Shown here: piece by piece, positions 1 to 6,532 of the stretch
How positions within the stretch are numbered: the first letter of the stretch is position 1
Layout: the number at the start of each line of letters is the position of its first letter
The notes under the pieces: model-generated
Database searches by the model: none
Told to the model about the DNA's origin: nothing
Seen by the model: only the letters and a program-made list of their open reading frames with translations
Position numbers and translations under genes: made by a program
From: Balneolaceae bacterium
Lineage (GTDB): Bacteria > Bacteroidota > Rhodothermia > Balneolales > Balneolaceae
DNA: 15,486 nucleotides
Assembly (NCBI GenBank): GCA_007123985.1
Contig: SLGA01000047.1
Coordinates: 1-15,486 of the forward strand
Direction of reading: 5' to 3'

Positions 1-430
1 TAAAATTTCCATCCGGATCCACGTATGCTTTAAAAGGAATTCCCTGCCCGCCAAGCTGAGAAAATATTCCATTTTCATCGTAAAGCCACACGAAATCGTA
101 CCCGTGCTCTTCGGCAAAGCGCCGTGCATCTTCCGGGCCTTCATTCAGACCAACGGTTACAGCAAATACCTGGAATTCCTCTGGATACTCCTGTCTCAGA
201 TCTTCCATAGCAGGAAATACCTGAAGACAAGGCCCGCACCACGACTCCCAGAAATCGATTAAAATAAGTTGGCCTTTGTAATCAGCCGCTGTAACTTCAT
301 TGCCGTCAAGGTCGGCGAATACTGCATTTTCAACAATATACTCGGGCGAATTGTTAGATTCCCCCGCGCAGCCGATCAGTAGAAATGCAGCAATAAGAAA
401 TGAAATATGTGTGTAATTCAAAGTTTTCAT
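1..430 (-). CDS. TlpA-like thioredoxin-fold lipoprotein (partial, C-terminus outside window)
   Basis: Membrane-anchored periplasmic thiol-disulfide protein of the TlpA/ResA type, likely reducing or shuffling disulfides (for example during cytochrome or envelope protein maturation). The ATG at 430 begins a short lipoprotein signal: hydrophobic residues 9-20 end in a lipobox L-I-G-C with the lipidated Cys at 21. The thioredoxin active site W-C-G-P-C lies at 64-68 after the typical strand LILIDFWES. The downstream segment Q-G-I-P-F keeps the cis-proline of the fold, followed by the family's 'vDPDGn' turn. 143 codons are visible and the reading frame is still open at base 2, so only the last part is missing. 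It is transcribed divergently from lhgO with 115 bp between start codons. No Shine-Dalgarno is obvious. The fold is secure; the exact partner is not. Confidence 0.9.
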   Translation of the reverse strand, partial: MKTLNYTHISFLIAAFLLIGCAGESNNSPEYIVENAVFADLDGNEVTAADYKGQLILIDFWESWCGPCLQVFPAMEDLRQEYPEEFQVFAVTVGLNEGPEDARRFAEEHGYDFVWLYDENGIFSQLGGQGIPFKAYVDPDGNF

Positions 431-475
431 AATTTGTTTAATTGAGGCTAAAAAATACAGGTTATTCTTCTAAAA

Positions 476-505
476 TGTATAACGTTTCTGATCGGATTAA
501 ACCAA
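476..505 (-). promoter_or_regulatory. Possible promoter for the TlpA-like gene
   Basis: On the minus strand TTGGTT (500-505) and TATACA (476-481) are separated by 18 bp and lie about 45 bp upstream of the lipoprotein start. They resemble -35/-10 boxes of a housekeeping sigma factor. FCB-group bacteria often use a different consensus, so this is a weak pattern match only. Confidence 0.2.
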
Positions 506-545
506 TCGCAGATATCCCCGGATCCGTTTAATTAAATTGCAGATC

Positions 546-1748
546 ATGATCCATGACTTTATCATTGCAGGCGCCGGCATTGTTGGGCTCTCAACGGCAT
601 ATAAACTACATAACGCTTTCCCCGATTCTTCCATTCTCGTACTTGAAAAAGAACATACAGTAGCAGCGCACCAAACCGGCCACAACTCAGGTGTCATTCA
701 TTCCGGAATTTACTATAAACCCGGCAGCTACAAAGCCCGTAACTGCCTGGACGGACGCCATCAAATGGTATCATTCTGCAAAGAGAACAACATTAAACAC
801 GACATCTGTGGCAAGGTAATTGTTGCTACTTCGGAAGATGAAATTCCCAAACTGATTTCAATTTACAAACGCGGCCTTGAAAATAATATTGAAGATATTC
901 GTCTGATTGATGAAAAAGAGCTAAAAGAAATTGAACCCTTTTCTGCAGGAGTTCGGGCCATTCATGTACCATGTGCAGGTATTGTGGATTTTCCTGCCGT
1001 ATGCGAAACACTTGCACAAAAACTTAGAGATGCCGGACAAAAGGTTCTTTTTTCCACCCCTGTTCAACATATCGCTCATATAAATGGCTCTCTCTCTATT
1101 CAGAGCAACAAAGAACAGTTTAAAGCCAAACACTTTATCAACTGTACAGGCCTTCATAGCGACAGGGTTGCACAATCAGCCGGATTACGGCCAAATCTTA
1201 AAATAGTACCCTTCAGAGGTGAGTATTATGAACTCACAGAAGATACAGAGCATAAAGTGAAAGGATTGATCTATCCCCTGCCAAATCCGGAGTTTCCCTT
1301 TTTGGGAGTACATTTTACCCGAATGGTACGCGGAGGCGTTGAATGCGGACCTAATGCCGTTTTTGCTTTTAAACGTGAAGGGTATAAAAAAACATCGTTT
1401 GATATATCGGATACAATCGATACAGCCGGTTACCCCGGTTTTTGGAAAATGGCCGGCAAACACTGGAAAATGGGCCTTGATGAGATGTACCGCTCTATCT
1501 CTAAAAACGGTTTTCTTAAAAATCTGCAAAAACTAATTCCATCTATAAACGAAGAAAATCTAAAGCAATCGCCATCAGGTGTGCGAGCTATGGCACTTTT
1601 ACCTAACGGGGAAATTTTAGATGATTTCTATTTTGAAACAACGGATCGTGAAATCCATGTGTTGAATGCCCCCAGCCCGGCGGCAACAGCAGGCCTTGCA
1701 ATTGGTGATGAAATAGTAAAAAAAGCCAAAAGCTCTTTCTCATTATAG
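546..1748 (+). CDS. lhgO: L-2-hydroxyglutarate oxidase (LhgO)
   Basis: FAD-dependent oxidoreductase of the DAO superfamily that oxidises L-2-hydroxyglutarate to 2-oxoglutarate, passing electrons to oxygen or the quinone pool. The N-terminus carries the Rossmann dinucleotide motif G-A-G-I-V-G (residues 9-14) and the acidic end of the second strand (E34). It then has the block G-H-N-S-G-V-I-H-S-G-I-Y-Y (45-57), which is characteristic of LhgO/L2HGDH. The C-terminus has the FAD-contacting run around P-S-P-A-A-T-A-G-L-A-I-G. Length is 400 residues, as expected for bacterial LhgO. A TTG nine bases upstream (537) could add three residues, but ATG 546 places the conserved N-terminal strand normally and is preferred; neither has a clear Shine-Dalgarno. 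The substrate is supported by family signature only; related 2-hydroxyacids are possible. See the FAD/Fe-S dehydrogenase at 2691 for a likely partner activity. Confidence 0.9.
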   Translation: MIHDFIIAGAGIVGLSTAYKLHNAFPDSSILVLEKEHTVAAHQTGHNSGVIHSGIYYKPGSYKARNCLDGRHQMVSFCKENNIKHDICGKVIVATSEDEIPKLISIYKRGLENNIEDIRLIDEKELKEIEPFSAGVRAIHVPCAGIVDFPAVCETLAQKLRDAGQKVLFSTPVQHIAHINGSLSIQSNKEQFKAKHFINCTGLHSDRVAQSAGLRPNLKIVPFRGEYYELTEDTEHKVKGLIYPLPNPEFPFLGVHFTRMVRGGVECGPNAVFAFKREGYKKTSFDISDTIDTAGYPGFWKMAGKHWKMGLDEMYRSISKNGFLKNLQKLIPSINEENLKQSPSGVRAMALLPNGEILDDFYFETTDREIHVLNAPSPAATAGLAIGDEIVKKAKSSFSL

Positions 1749-1894
1749 GATAAAGTGTTGCGGGTATAAGGTTCTATCCACTCTTGAAAAGCTAATCCGG
1801 ATGGGTGTTTTATAATCAGTACATTCTTCTGAGATACTTCCACTTCATCATTCTTACCCACTTCCGAAAAAACATTCTGCAAATCCCACCGTTA

Positions 1895-1912
1895 TTAGCT
1901 AACTTAGCTAAG
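1895..1912. promoter_or_regulatory. Tandem palindromic operator upstream of the toxin-antitoxin genes
   Basis: Two perfect palindromes stand side by side: TTAGCTAA (1895-1902) and CTTAGCTAAG (1903-1912). Their centres are 9 bp apart, and they lie 20 bp before the antitoxin ATG. Phd/YefM antitoxins are known to repress their own operon by binding short paired palindromes here, so this is very likely the autoregulatory operator. The sequence is directly visible; the binding is inferred. Confidence 0.7.
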
Positions 1913-1931
1913 CAAAACCGAGGCAACTCTT

Positions 1932-2186
1932 ATGGCAAAAACAGTAAACATACACGAGGCAAAAACACACCTCTCAGCACTATTAAAAGACGTTCTTGAG
2001 GGTAAAAAGGTAATTATAGCAAAAAACAACACACCTATTGCTGAATTGAAAAAAATTGAGAGTAAACCGAAGCAGAGGAAATTCGGAGCCCTGAGAGGAA
2101 AAATTAAAATACACGGGGATTTCAGTGATTCCGACAAGGAAATAGAAAAGCTCTTTAATGAAAGCAAACTTTTCCCCGATGAATAA
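1932..2186 (+). CDS. Phd/YefM-family antitoxin
   Basis: 84-residue antitoxin of a type II toxin-antitoxin system. It would neutralise the PIN toxin encoded next and repress the operon through the palindromes just upstream. The N-terminal half has the Phd/YefM pattern: a strand (TVNIHEAK), then helix T-H-L-S-A-L-L-K-D-V, G-K-K-V-I-I-A-K-N and N-T-P-I-A-E-L. The C-terminal third is charged and probably disordered until bound to toxin, with a possible toxin-binding helix near DSDKEIEKLFNESKLF. The start is supported by GAGG at 1920-1923, eight bases before ATG. The last codons overlap the toxin start by 8 bp, implying translational coupling and balanced synthesis. Confidence 0.9.
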   Translation: MAKTVNIHEAKTHLSALLKDVLEGKKVIIAKNNTPIAELKKIESKPKQRKFGALRGKIKIHGDFSDSDKEIEKLFNESKLFPDE

Positions 2187-2553
2187 AATCCTGATTGACA
2201 GCCACATCCTGTTATGGATTTTTGAAAATCCCGAAAAATTAAGGGCAAATGATATTCAGCTTCTTAAAGATTCAGAGACAAACGTCTTCATCAGCATTGC
2301 GAGCCTTTGGGAGTTACATATAAAAACCAGACAAGGCAAACTTGAATTACCTAATGACTTCTTTGAAGAGATAGAACAAAATCTCATCTCAATTCTACCT
2401 ATTCGCAAAGAGCATCTTAAAGCTCTGTTAAATTTGCCTCATTTTCATAAAGACCCATTTGACAGGCTGATCATTTCACAAGCCATTGCCGATAATATCC
2501 CCATCATCACTCACGATCAGGTATTCTCTGAATATCATGTACAATTACTCTGA
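2179..2553 (+). CDS. vapC: PIN-domain toxin, VapC family
   Basis: 124-residue PIN-fold ribonuclease, the toxin partner of the Phd-type antitoxin. VapC toxins cleave RNA (often tRNA or rRNA) with an acidic metal site. The expected acidic residues are present: D7 in ILIDSH, E45 in SLWELHIK, D92/D95 in the subgroup signature K-D-P-F-D-R-L, and D113 in ITHD. The toxin therefore looks catalytically intact. An upstream in-frame ATG at 2158 would add seven residues, but ATG 2179 puts the first PIN strand at the very N-terminus as usual and gives the standard 8-bp overlap with the antitoxin stop. A T-rich stretch follows the stop without a clear hairpin. The RNA target cannot be read from sequence. 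Confidence 0.92.
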   Translation: MNKILIDSHILLWIFENPEKLRANDIQLLKDSETNVFISIASLWELHIKTRQGKLELPNDFFEEIEQNLISILPIRKEHLKALLNLPHFHKDPFDRLIISQAIADNIPIITHDQVFSEYHVQLL

Positions 2554-2604
2554 TTTTTTCTCTCCTTAAACCTATTTTGGTGAAGAGTATGTTAATAGCA
2601 CGTT

Positions 2605-2673
2605 TCGAATATCGAGATGGTGTCTTGACACTTCCATACTCACTACTTGATACTCGAACTACTCAACACCATC
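2605..2673. repeat. Short degenerate repeats between vapC and the FAD/Fe-S dehydrogenase gene
   Basis: The spacer contains an imperfect dyad, TCGA-ATA-TCGA (2605-2615), and an 8-bp inverted repeat, GATGGTGT (2616-2623) with ACACCATC (2666-2673). Inside the loop is a run of related words beginning at 2637, 2644, 2651 and 2660: TACTCAC, TACTTGA, TACTCGA and TACTCAA, at 7, 7 and 9 bp steps. The block ends 17 bp before the dehydrogenase TTG start. It could be a regulator site, or a piece of a dispersed intergenic repeat of the kind seen in FCB genomes; the window contains only one copy. Confidence 0.4.
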
Positions 2674-2690
2674 AATAAATATATACCACA

Positions 2691-5558
2691 TTGTCATCCA
2701 TCAAAACCGACGCCCTAACCCGCCGATTATACGCTTCTGATGCTTCGATCTATGAAGAGCTCCCTAAAGGTGTAGCCTTCCCAAAATCGGGTAGCGATAT
2801 ACGGGATCTTGTTCTTGAATCTGCCAAAAAAAGCGTTCCAATCACTCCGCGAAGCGCCGGTACCAGCCTTGCCGGACAAACAACAGGCAACGGATACATC
2901 ATGGATGTGTCCCGGTTTATGACTGAAATTTTAGAAATTGATCCGAATAACCGAACGGCACATGTTCAACCGGGGGTAATCCGTGATACTCTCAATAGAG
3001 AAGCTTCCGTGTATGGCCTGCAATTTGGCCCGGATACGGCAACCACGAACCGGTGTATGCTCGGCGGTATGATAGGCAACAACTCCTGCGGATCGTTCTC
3101 CATCAAACATAAAAGCACCCGTGAACATATCATCGAGATAGAGACCATTCTGAGTGATGGTTCGCATGTTATTTTCAGGCCTTTAAATAAAGAGGAACTG
3201 GATCTAAAACTTCGCCTGAACTCCCTTGAGGGCGAGATTTACCGAGGAATGATTGCTCTGCTGAAGGAACACAAGGATGCAATCAAACGAAATTTTCCAC
3301 ATCCGGAAATTACCCGCAGAAACACCGGTTATGCAATCGACAGGCTTTGTGAAATGGAGCCAATTACGCCGGGTGGGCGTCCATTTAATCTGGCCGAGCT
3401 TTTGTGCGGCAGTGAGGGCACACTTGCAATGACAGTTTCCGCCAAAGTAAATCTTGTACCGCTGCCAAAAAAGAAGGCTCTTGTTATTCCTCAATTTGAA
3501 TCACTTCATCAGGCTATGCTCGCAACGGTAGAAGCTGTTAAGTGGGAACCGGCCGCAGTTGAGCTTGTTGATGACATCATTCTGAACGCTACAAAAGGCA
3601 ACATCGAACAGAGTAAAAACAGGTTTTTTCTCGATGGAGACCCTAAATGCATCCTGATTATTCAGTTTGAAGGCGATAACGCTAAAGAACTTGAAAATAA
3701 AGCGCACAATCTGGCAAAAAAACTACAGGAACTTAAGCTGGGGTATTCCCATCCGTTTGAAACAGATTCCGATAAAATGACGCGCGTCTGGAACCTGAGA
3801 AAAGCAGGATTGGGACTTCTGATGGGACTGGGCAGTGATTCGCGCTCACCAACTTTTGTTGAAGATACCGCTGTAAGAGTGGAAGACCTTCCTGCTTACG
3901 TGCTGGATTTCCAGAAAATACTGGATAGACATAATACTACCTGCGTGTTCTATGCGCACGCATCTGTTGGTGAGCTGCACCTTCGGCCGGTTCTTGATAC
4001 CACAAAGCCAGAGGAGCTGCAAACCATGAAAGAGATTGCACAGGAAGTGGCGGAATTGGTAAAAAAATATCGGGGTTCTCTCTCCGGTGAACATGGTGAC
4101 GGGCGTGCAAGAGCACCGTATATCGAAACTGTTCTCGGCAGTGAGATGATGCCGCTGCTGCACCGGGTTAAAGAGATCTGGGACCCGGAATGTCGCTTCA
4201 ATCCGGGTAAAATTATTGATGCTAAACCGATAGATTCTAACCTTCGCTACTCTCCCGATTATGAACGGGCAAACGTGGAAACCGTATTCCACTGGCGATC
4301 TACAAACGGCTTTGCAGGCGCTTTAGAGCAGTGCAACGGTGCAGGAGTTTGCCGGAAACTTCCGGAAAGCGGCGGAACAATGTGTCCGTCTTACCACGCC
4401 ACGAGAGACGAAAAAGATAATACACGCGGCAGGGCAAATTTATTCAGACAATTATTTTCTGGCAAACATAAAGAAGGCTTTAAATCTGAAGAGCTAAAAG
4501 AAGCCCTGAATCTTTGCCTGAGCTGCAAGGCGTGCAAGAGCGAATGCCCTGCAAATGTGGATATGGGCCGAATGAAAACCGAGTTTTTGAACGGTTGGCA
4601 TAAAGAGAACGGTGCTACATTCAGCGAGCGTTTTTTTGGGCAGCCTGAAAAGTTTTATCCGTTGGCTTCGGCATTTTCCAGTATCACAAATGTTATAAAT
4701 AGCACCGGTTTTGTTAAAAAAATCTATCAAAATCTGCTCAATATCGACAGGAGACGTGAATTGCCGAAATTTGCAAAAGTGCCATTTCATAAATGGTATA
4801 AAAGCAATTTTGTGGATCAGCAAAATCCTGAAAAAAAACCTGTACTTCTGTTGGTGGATATATTTACAAACTACCACGAACCGGAAATTGCAATTGCTGC
4901 TTGTGAAGTTTTGAACAGGTTAGGGTACCGCATTCTTGTACCTGGAATATGGCCAACCGGCAGGCCACAACTTTCGAAAGGTTTGCTGGATGACGCCTCC
5001 CGAATTTGCAAAACAAATATTGCCCGCCTATACCCGTATGCCGAGAAAGAGATCCCCATAATCGGTCTGGAGCCGAGTGAAATTCTAACTTTGCGCGATG
5101 AATATAGAGACCTGTGTTCAGATAAAGAGTTACCAAAAGCTCAAAAAATCTCCGATAACACATTTCTGTGGGAAGAGTTTCTTGCCGGTGAACTTGCCAT
5201 CAAAGAGAATTTTGACATCGGTAATGGCACACAGGTTTACTTACATGGCCACTGCCACACCAAGGCATTGGTTGGAAACGACCTGCTCATCCGGGTATTC
5301 AAAAAGCTTGGATTTGAACCCGTTGAACTCAAAACAGGTTGTTGCGGAATGGCCGGAAGCTTTGGATACGAAACCGACAAATACGATGTATCCATGAAAG
5401 TAGGTGAGCAAACACTTTTCCCTGCCCTTAGAGAACTAAGTGACGACTCCCTGGTTTGTGCACCGGGCTTTTCATGCCGTCATCAAATAGCAGATGGTGT
5501 TCAAAAGAGTTCCAAACACCCTGCAATCATAATGGCAGAGGCATTTAATCGGTTATAA
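2691..5558 (+). CDS. FAD-linked and 4Fe-4S dehydrogenase, D-2-hydroxyglutarate/D-lactate dehydrogenase type
   Basis: Large respiratory 2-hydroxyacid dehydrogenase joining a GlcD-like flavoprotein to a GlpC/LutA-like iron-sulfur module; E. coli YdiJ (D-2-hydroxyglutarate dehydrogenase class) has the same architecture and similar size. The FAD-binding PCMH domain spans about 25-260, with P-R-S-A-G-T-S-L-A-G-Q-T at 53-64. The FAD-oxidase C-domain follows, with G-E-L-H-L-R-P at 427-433 and S-G-E-H-G-D-G-R at 465-472. Cysteines C548, C554 and C565 and the classic C609xxC612xxC615xxxC619-P provide ferredoxin-type ligands. A C-terminal CCG domain has H-G-H-C-H (852-856) and G-C-C-G-M-A-G-S (883-890). 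It would oxidise a D-2-hydroxyacid and pass electrons via Fe-S clusters to quinones or cytochromes. The start is a TTG: an in-frame stop sits at 2676-2678, no ATG lies between, and the conserved N-terminus begins at once. The substrate is inferred, helped by nearby lhgO; D-lactate is the main alternative. Its 3' end is 11 bp from a convergent gene. Confidence 0.85.
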   Translation: MSSIKTDALTRRLYASDASIYEELPKGVAFPKSGSDIRDLVLESAKKSVPITPRSAGTSLAGQTTGNGYIMDVSRFMTEILEIDPNNRTAHVQPGVIRDTLNREASVYGLQFGPDTATTNRCMLGGMIGNNSCGSFSIKHKSTREHIIEIETILSDGSHVIFRPLNKEELDLKLRLNSLEGEIYRGMIALLKEHKDAIKRNFPHPEITRRNTGYAIDRLCEMEPITPGGRPFNLAELLCGSEGTLAMTVSAKVNLVPLPKKKALVIPQFESLHQAMLATVEAVKWEPAAVELVDDIILNATKGNIEQSKNRFFLDGDPKCILIIQFEGDNAKELENKAHNLAKKLQELKLGYSHPFETDSDKMTRVWNLRKAGLGLLMGLGSDSRSPTFVEDTAVRVEDLPAYVLDFQKILDRHNTTCVFYAHASVGELHLRPVLDTTKPEELQTMKEIAQEVAELVKKYRGSLSGEHGDGRARAPYIETVLGSEMMPLLHRVKEIWDPECRFNPGKIIDAKPIDSNLRYSPDYERANVETVFHWRSTNGFAGALEQCNGAGVCRKLPESGGTMCPSYHATRDEKDNTRGRANLFRQLFSGKHKEGFKSEELKEALNLCLSCKACKSECPANVDMGRMKTEFLNGWHKENGATFSERFFGQPEKFYPLASAFSSITNVINSTGFVKKIYQNLLNIDRRRELPKFAKVPFHKWYKSNFVDQQNPEKKPVLLLVDIFTNYHEPEIAIAACEVLNRLGYRILVPGIWPTGRPQLSKGLLDDASRICKTNIARLYPYAEKEIPIIGLEPSEILTLRDEYRDLCSDKELPKAQKISDNTFLWEEFLAGELAIKENFDIGNGTQVYLHGHCHTKALVGNDLLIRVFKKLGFEPVELKTGCCGMAGSFGYETDKYDVSMKVGEQTLFPALRELSDDSLVCAPGFSCRHQIADGVQKSSKHPAIIMAEAFNRL

Positions 5559-5569
5559 TTAACAAATGA

Positions 5570-6268
5570 TTACGCCTCTAAATGAAGTTTTAAACCTGTT
5601 TTTTTCTCGTAAGCAACCATTACAATTTGCATCATCTCATCGAGACTAAACACCGATGAGTTTAGTACAAGATCATAGTCGGCAGCATTTTTTACATCTT
5701 TATTGAAGTAATACTGAACAAACTCAGTACGTTCATCATCTGTTTTTTTGATGATGGCCTGTGCTTCTGCTTTCGGTATACCCTCTTTCGCTGCAATATG
5801 TTCTATTCGCCTTTTTATCGGTGAAACCAGGCGAATATGGAATACTTTGGGATCTGTACAGATGTAGTTGCTCCCCCGCCCAACGATGATTGAATTTCCA
5901 TGCTGCTCAATAGTTCTAACTACCTGATTTAATGTTCGGATGTAACCGGCGTTTGTGCTGTTTTTTTTCATAAATCCAATTACAACATCTTCTATGGTTT
6001 CCCTGCGGTTTTCATCAAGAGCCTCAAGAAATTTTTTATCACTTCCCAGCTTTTCAGCTATAGCCTGTAGAATGTCTTTGTCCCACATTTTAAAACCGAG
6101 TTTTTTACTCATGTGAGCCGCAAGCGCAGCCCCTAATGCGCCAAACTCCCGGGATATTGTTATCACCGGAAAAGGGTTACCCTTAGGTGTTCTGGGCCTC
6201 TTCGATGTGCTCTCGAGTTCCCATGTTTTCATCCGCTCTTCTATGATTTTACTGAGTACTTTAGCCAT
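5570..6268 (-). CDS. Cytidylate kinase-like family protein
   Basis: 232-residue P-loop kinase-fold protein of the cytidylate kinase-like (AAK26) family, distinct from the housekeeping Cmk. It shows the family's N-terminal block P-V-I-T-I-S-R-E-F-G-A-L-G-A-A-L-A (34-50), the counterpart of the nucleotide-binding loop. It also has a central strand S-I-I-V-G-R-G-S-N-Y (126-135), the segment H-I-R-L-V-S-P-I-K-R-R (144-154) resembling the kinase arginine region, and D-L-V-L-N-S (199-204) near the end. The N-terminal 30 residues form a charged extension. The start at 6268 is fixed by AGGAG five bases upstream; an in-frame ATG at 6337 would add 23 residues but has no such site. Family members are widespread and their physiological substrate is mostly untested, so CMP phosphorylation should not be assumed. 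It is divergent from the DUF4914 gene. Confidence 0.85.
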   Translation of the reverse strand: MAKVLSKIIEERMKTWELESTSKRPRTPKGNPFPVITISREFGALGAALAAHMSKKLGFKMWDKDILQAIAEKLGSDKKFLEALDENRRETIEDVVIGFMKKNSTNAGYIRTLNQVVRTIEQHGNSIIVGRGSNYICTDPKVFHIRLVSPIKRRIEHIAAKEGIPKAEAQAIIKKTDDERTEFVQYYFNKDVKNAADYDLVLNSSVFSLDEMMQIVMVAYEKKTGLKLHLEA

Positions 6269-6273
6269 GTGAT

Positions 6274-6281
6274 CTCCTCTT
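6274..6281 (-). promoter_or_regulatory. Strong ribosome binding site deciding the cytidylate kinase-like start
   Basis: Minus-strand AAGAGGAG, five bases before ATG 6268, is one of the few near-consensus Shine-Dalgarno sequences in the window. It argues against the longer open frame beginning at 6337. Confidence 0.8.
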
Positions 6282-6461
6282 TTATTAGAACTCTCTAACA
6301 GAAATATAAGAGGAAATTCCGATATCCAAATGATCAATTTTCAACATCATAACTTTCTTCGGGGGCTGGCAACAAATGCTGTAGGGGTATTCATATTATA
6401 AATAAATGTATGGCATTGTGTTAATGATAAATTAATTACAACCCAATAATTATTTATAAAC

Positions 6462-6490
6462 AAAACTTTATGTTTAAGCATAAAGGTTTT
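6462..6490. promoter_or_regulatory. Hairpin-forming inverted repeat in the divergent intergenic region
   Basis: CTTTATG (6466-6472) pairs with CATAAAG (6479-6485) around the loop TTTAAG. The stem extends by AAAA/TTTT past a single bulged G (6486). It lies 42 bp before the DUF4914 start, in a 264-bp AT-rich spacer (6269-6532) that must hold promoters for both divergent genes. It could be a regulator site or a 5'-UTR hairpin. I could not pick out confident promoter boxes. Confidence 0.35.
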
Positions 6491-6532
6491 AAATTATGGA
6501 GTAAATTATCCTAAATCAAAATCAAGTACAAT

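Noticed and set aside
537..545. TTG start adding three residues to LhgO.
   Set aside because: ATG 546 is a better start codon and places the Rossmann strand at the normal distance from the N-terminus.
1628..1882. Minus-strand open frame of 84 codons covering the end of lhgO and most of the following spacer, with fairly protein-like composition.
   Set aside because: Half of it is antisense to the well-supported lhgO gene, it has no ribosome binding site and matches no family I know. A decayed gene remnant in the spacer is possible but not supportable.
5559..5569. Terminator between the convergent dehydrogenase and cytidylate kinase-like genes.
   Set aside because: Only 11 bp separate the stops and no stable hairpin is visible; the transcripts may simply overlap at their 3' ends.
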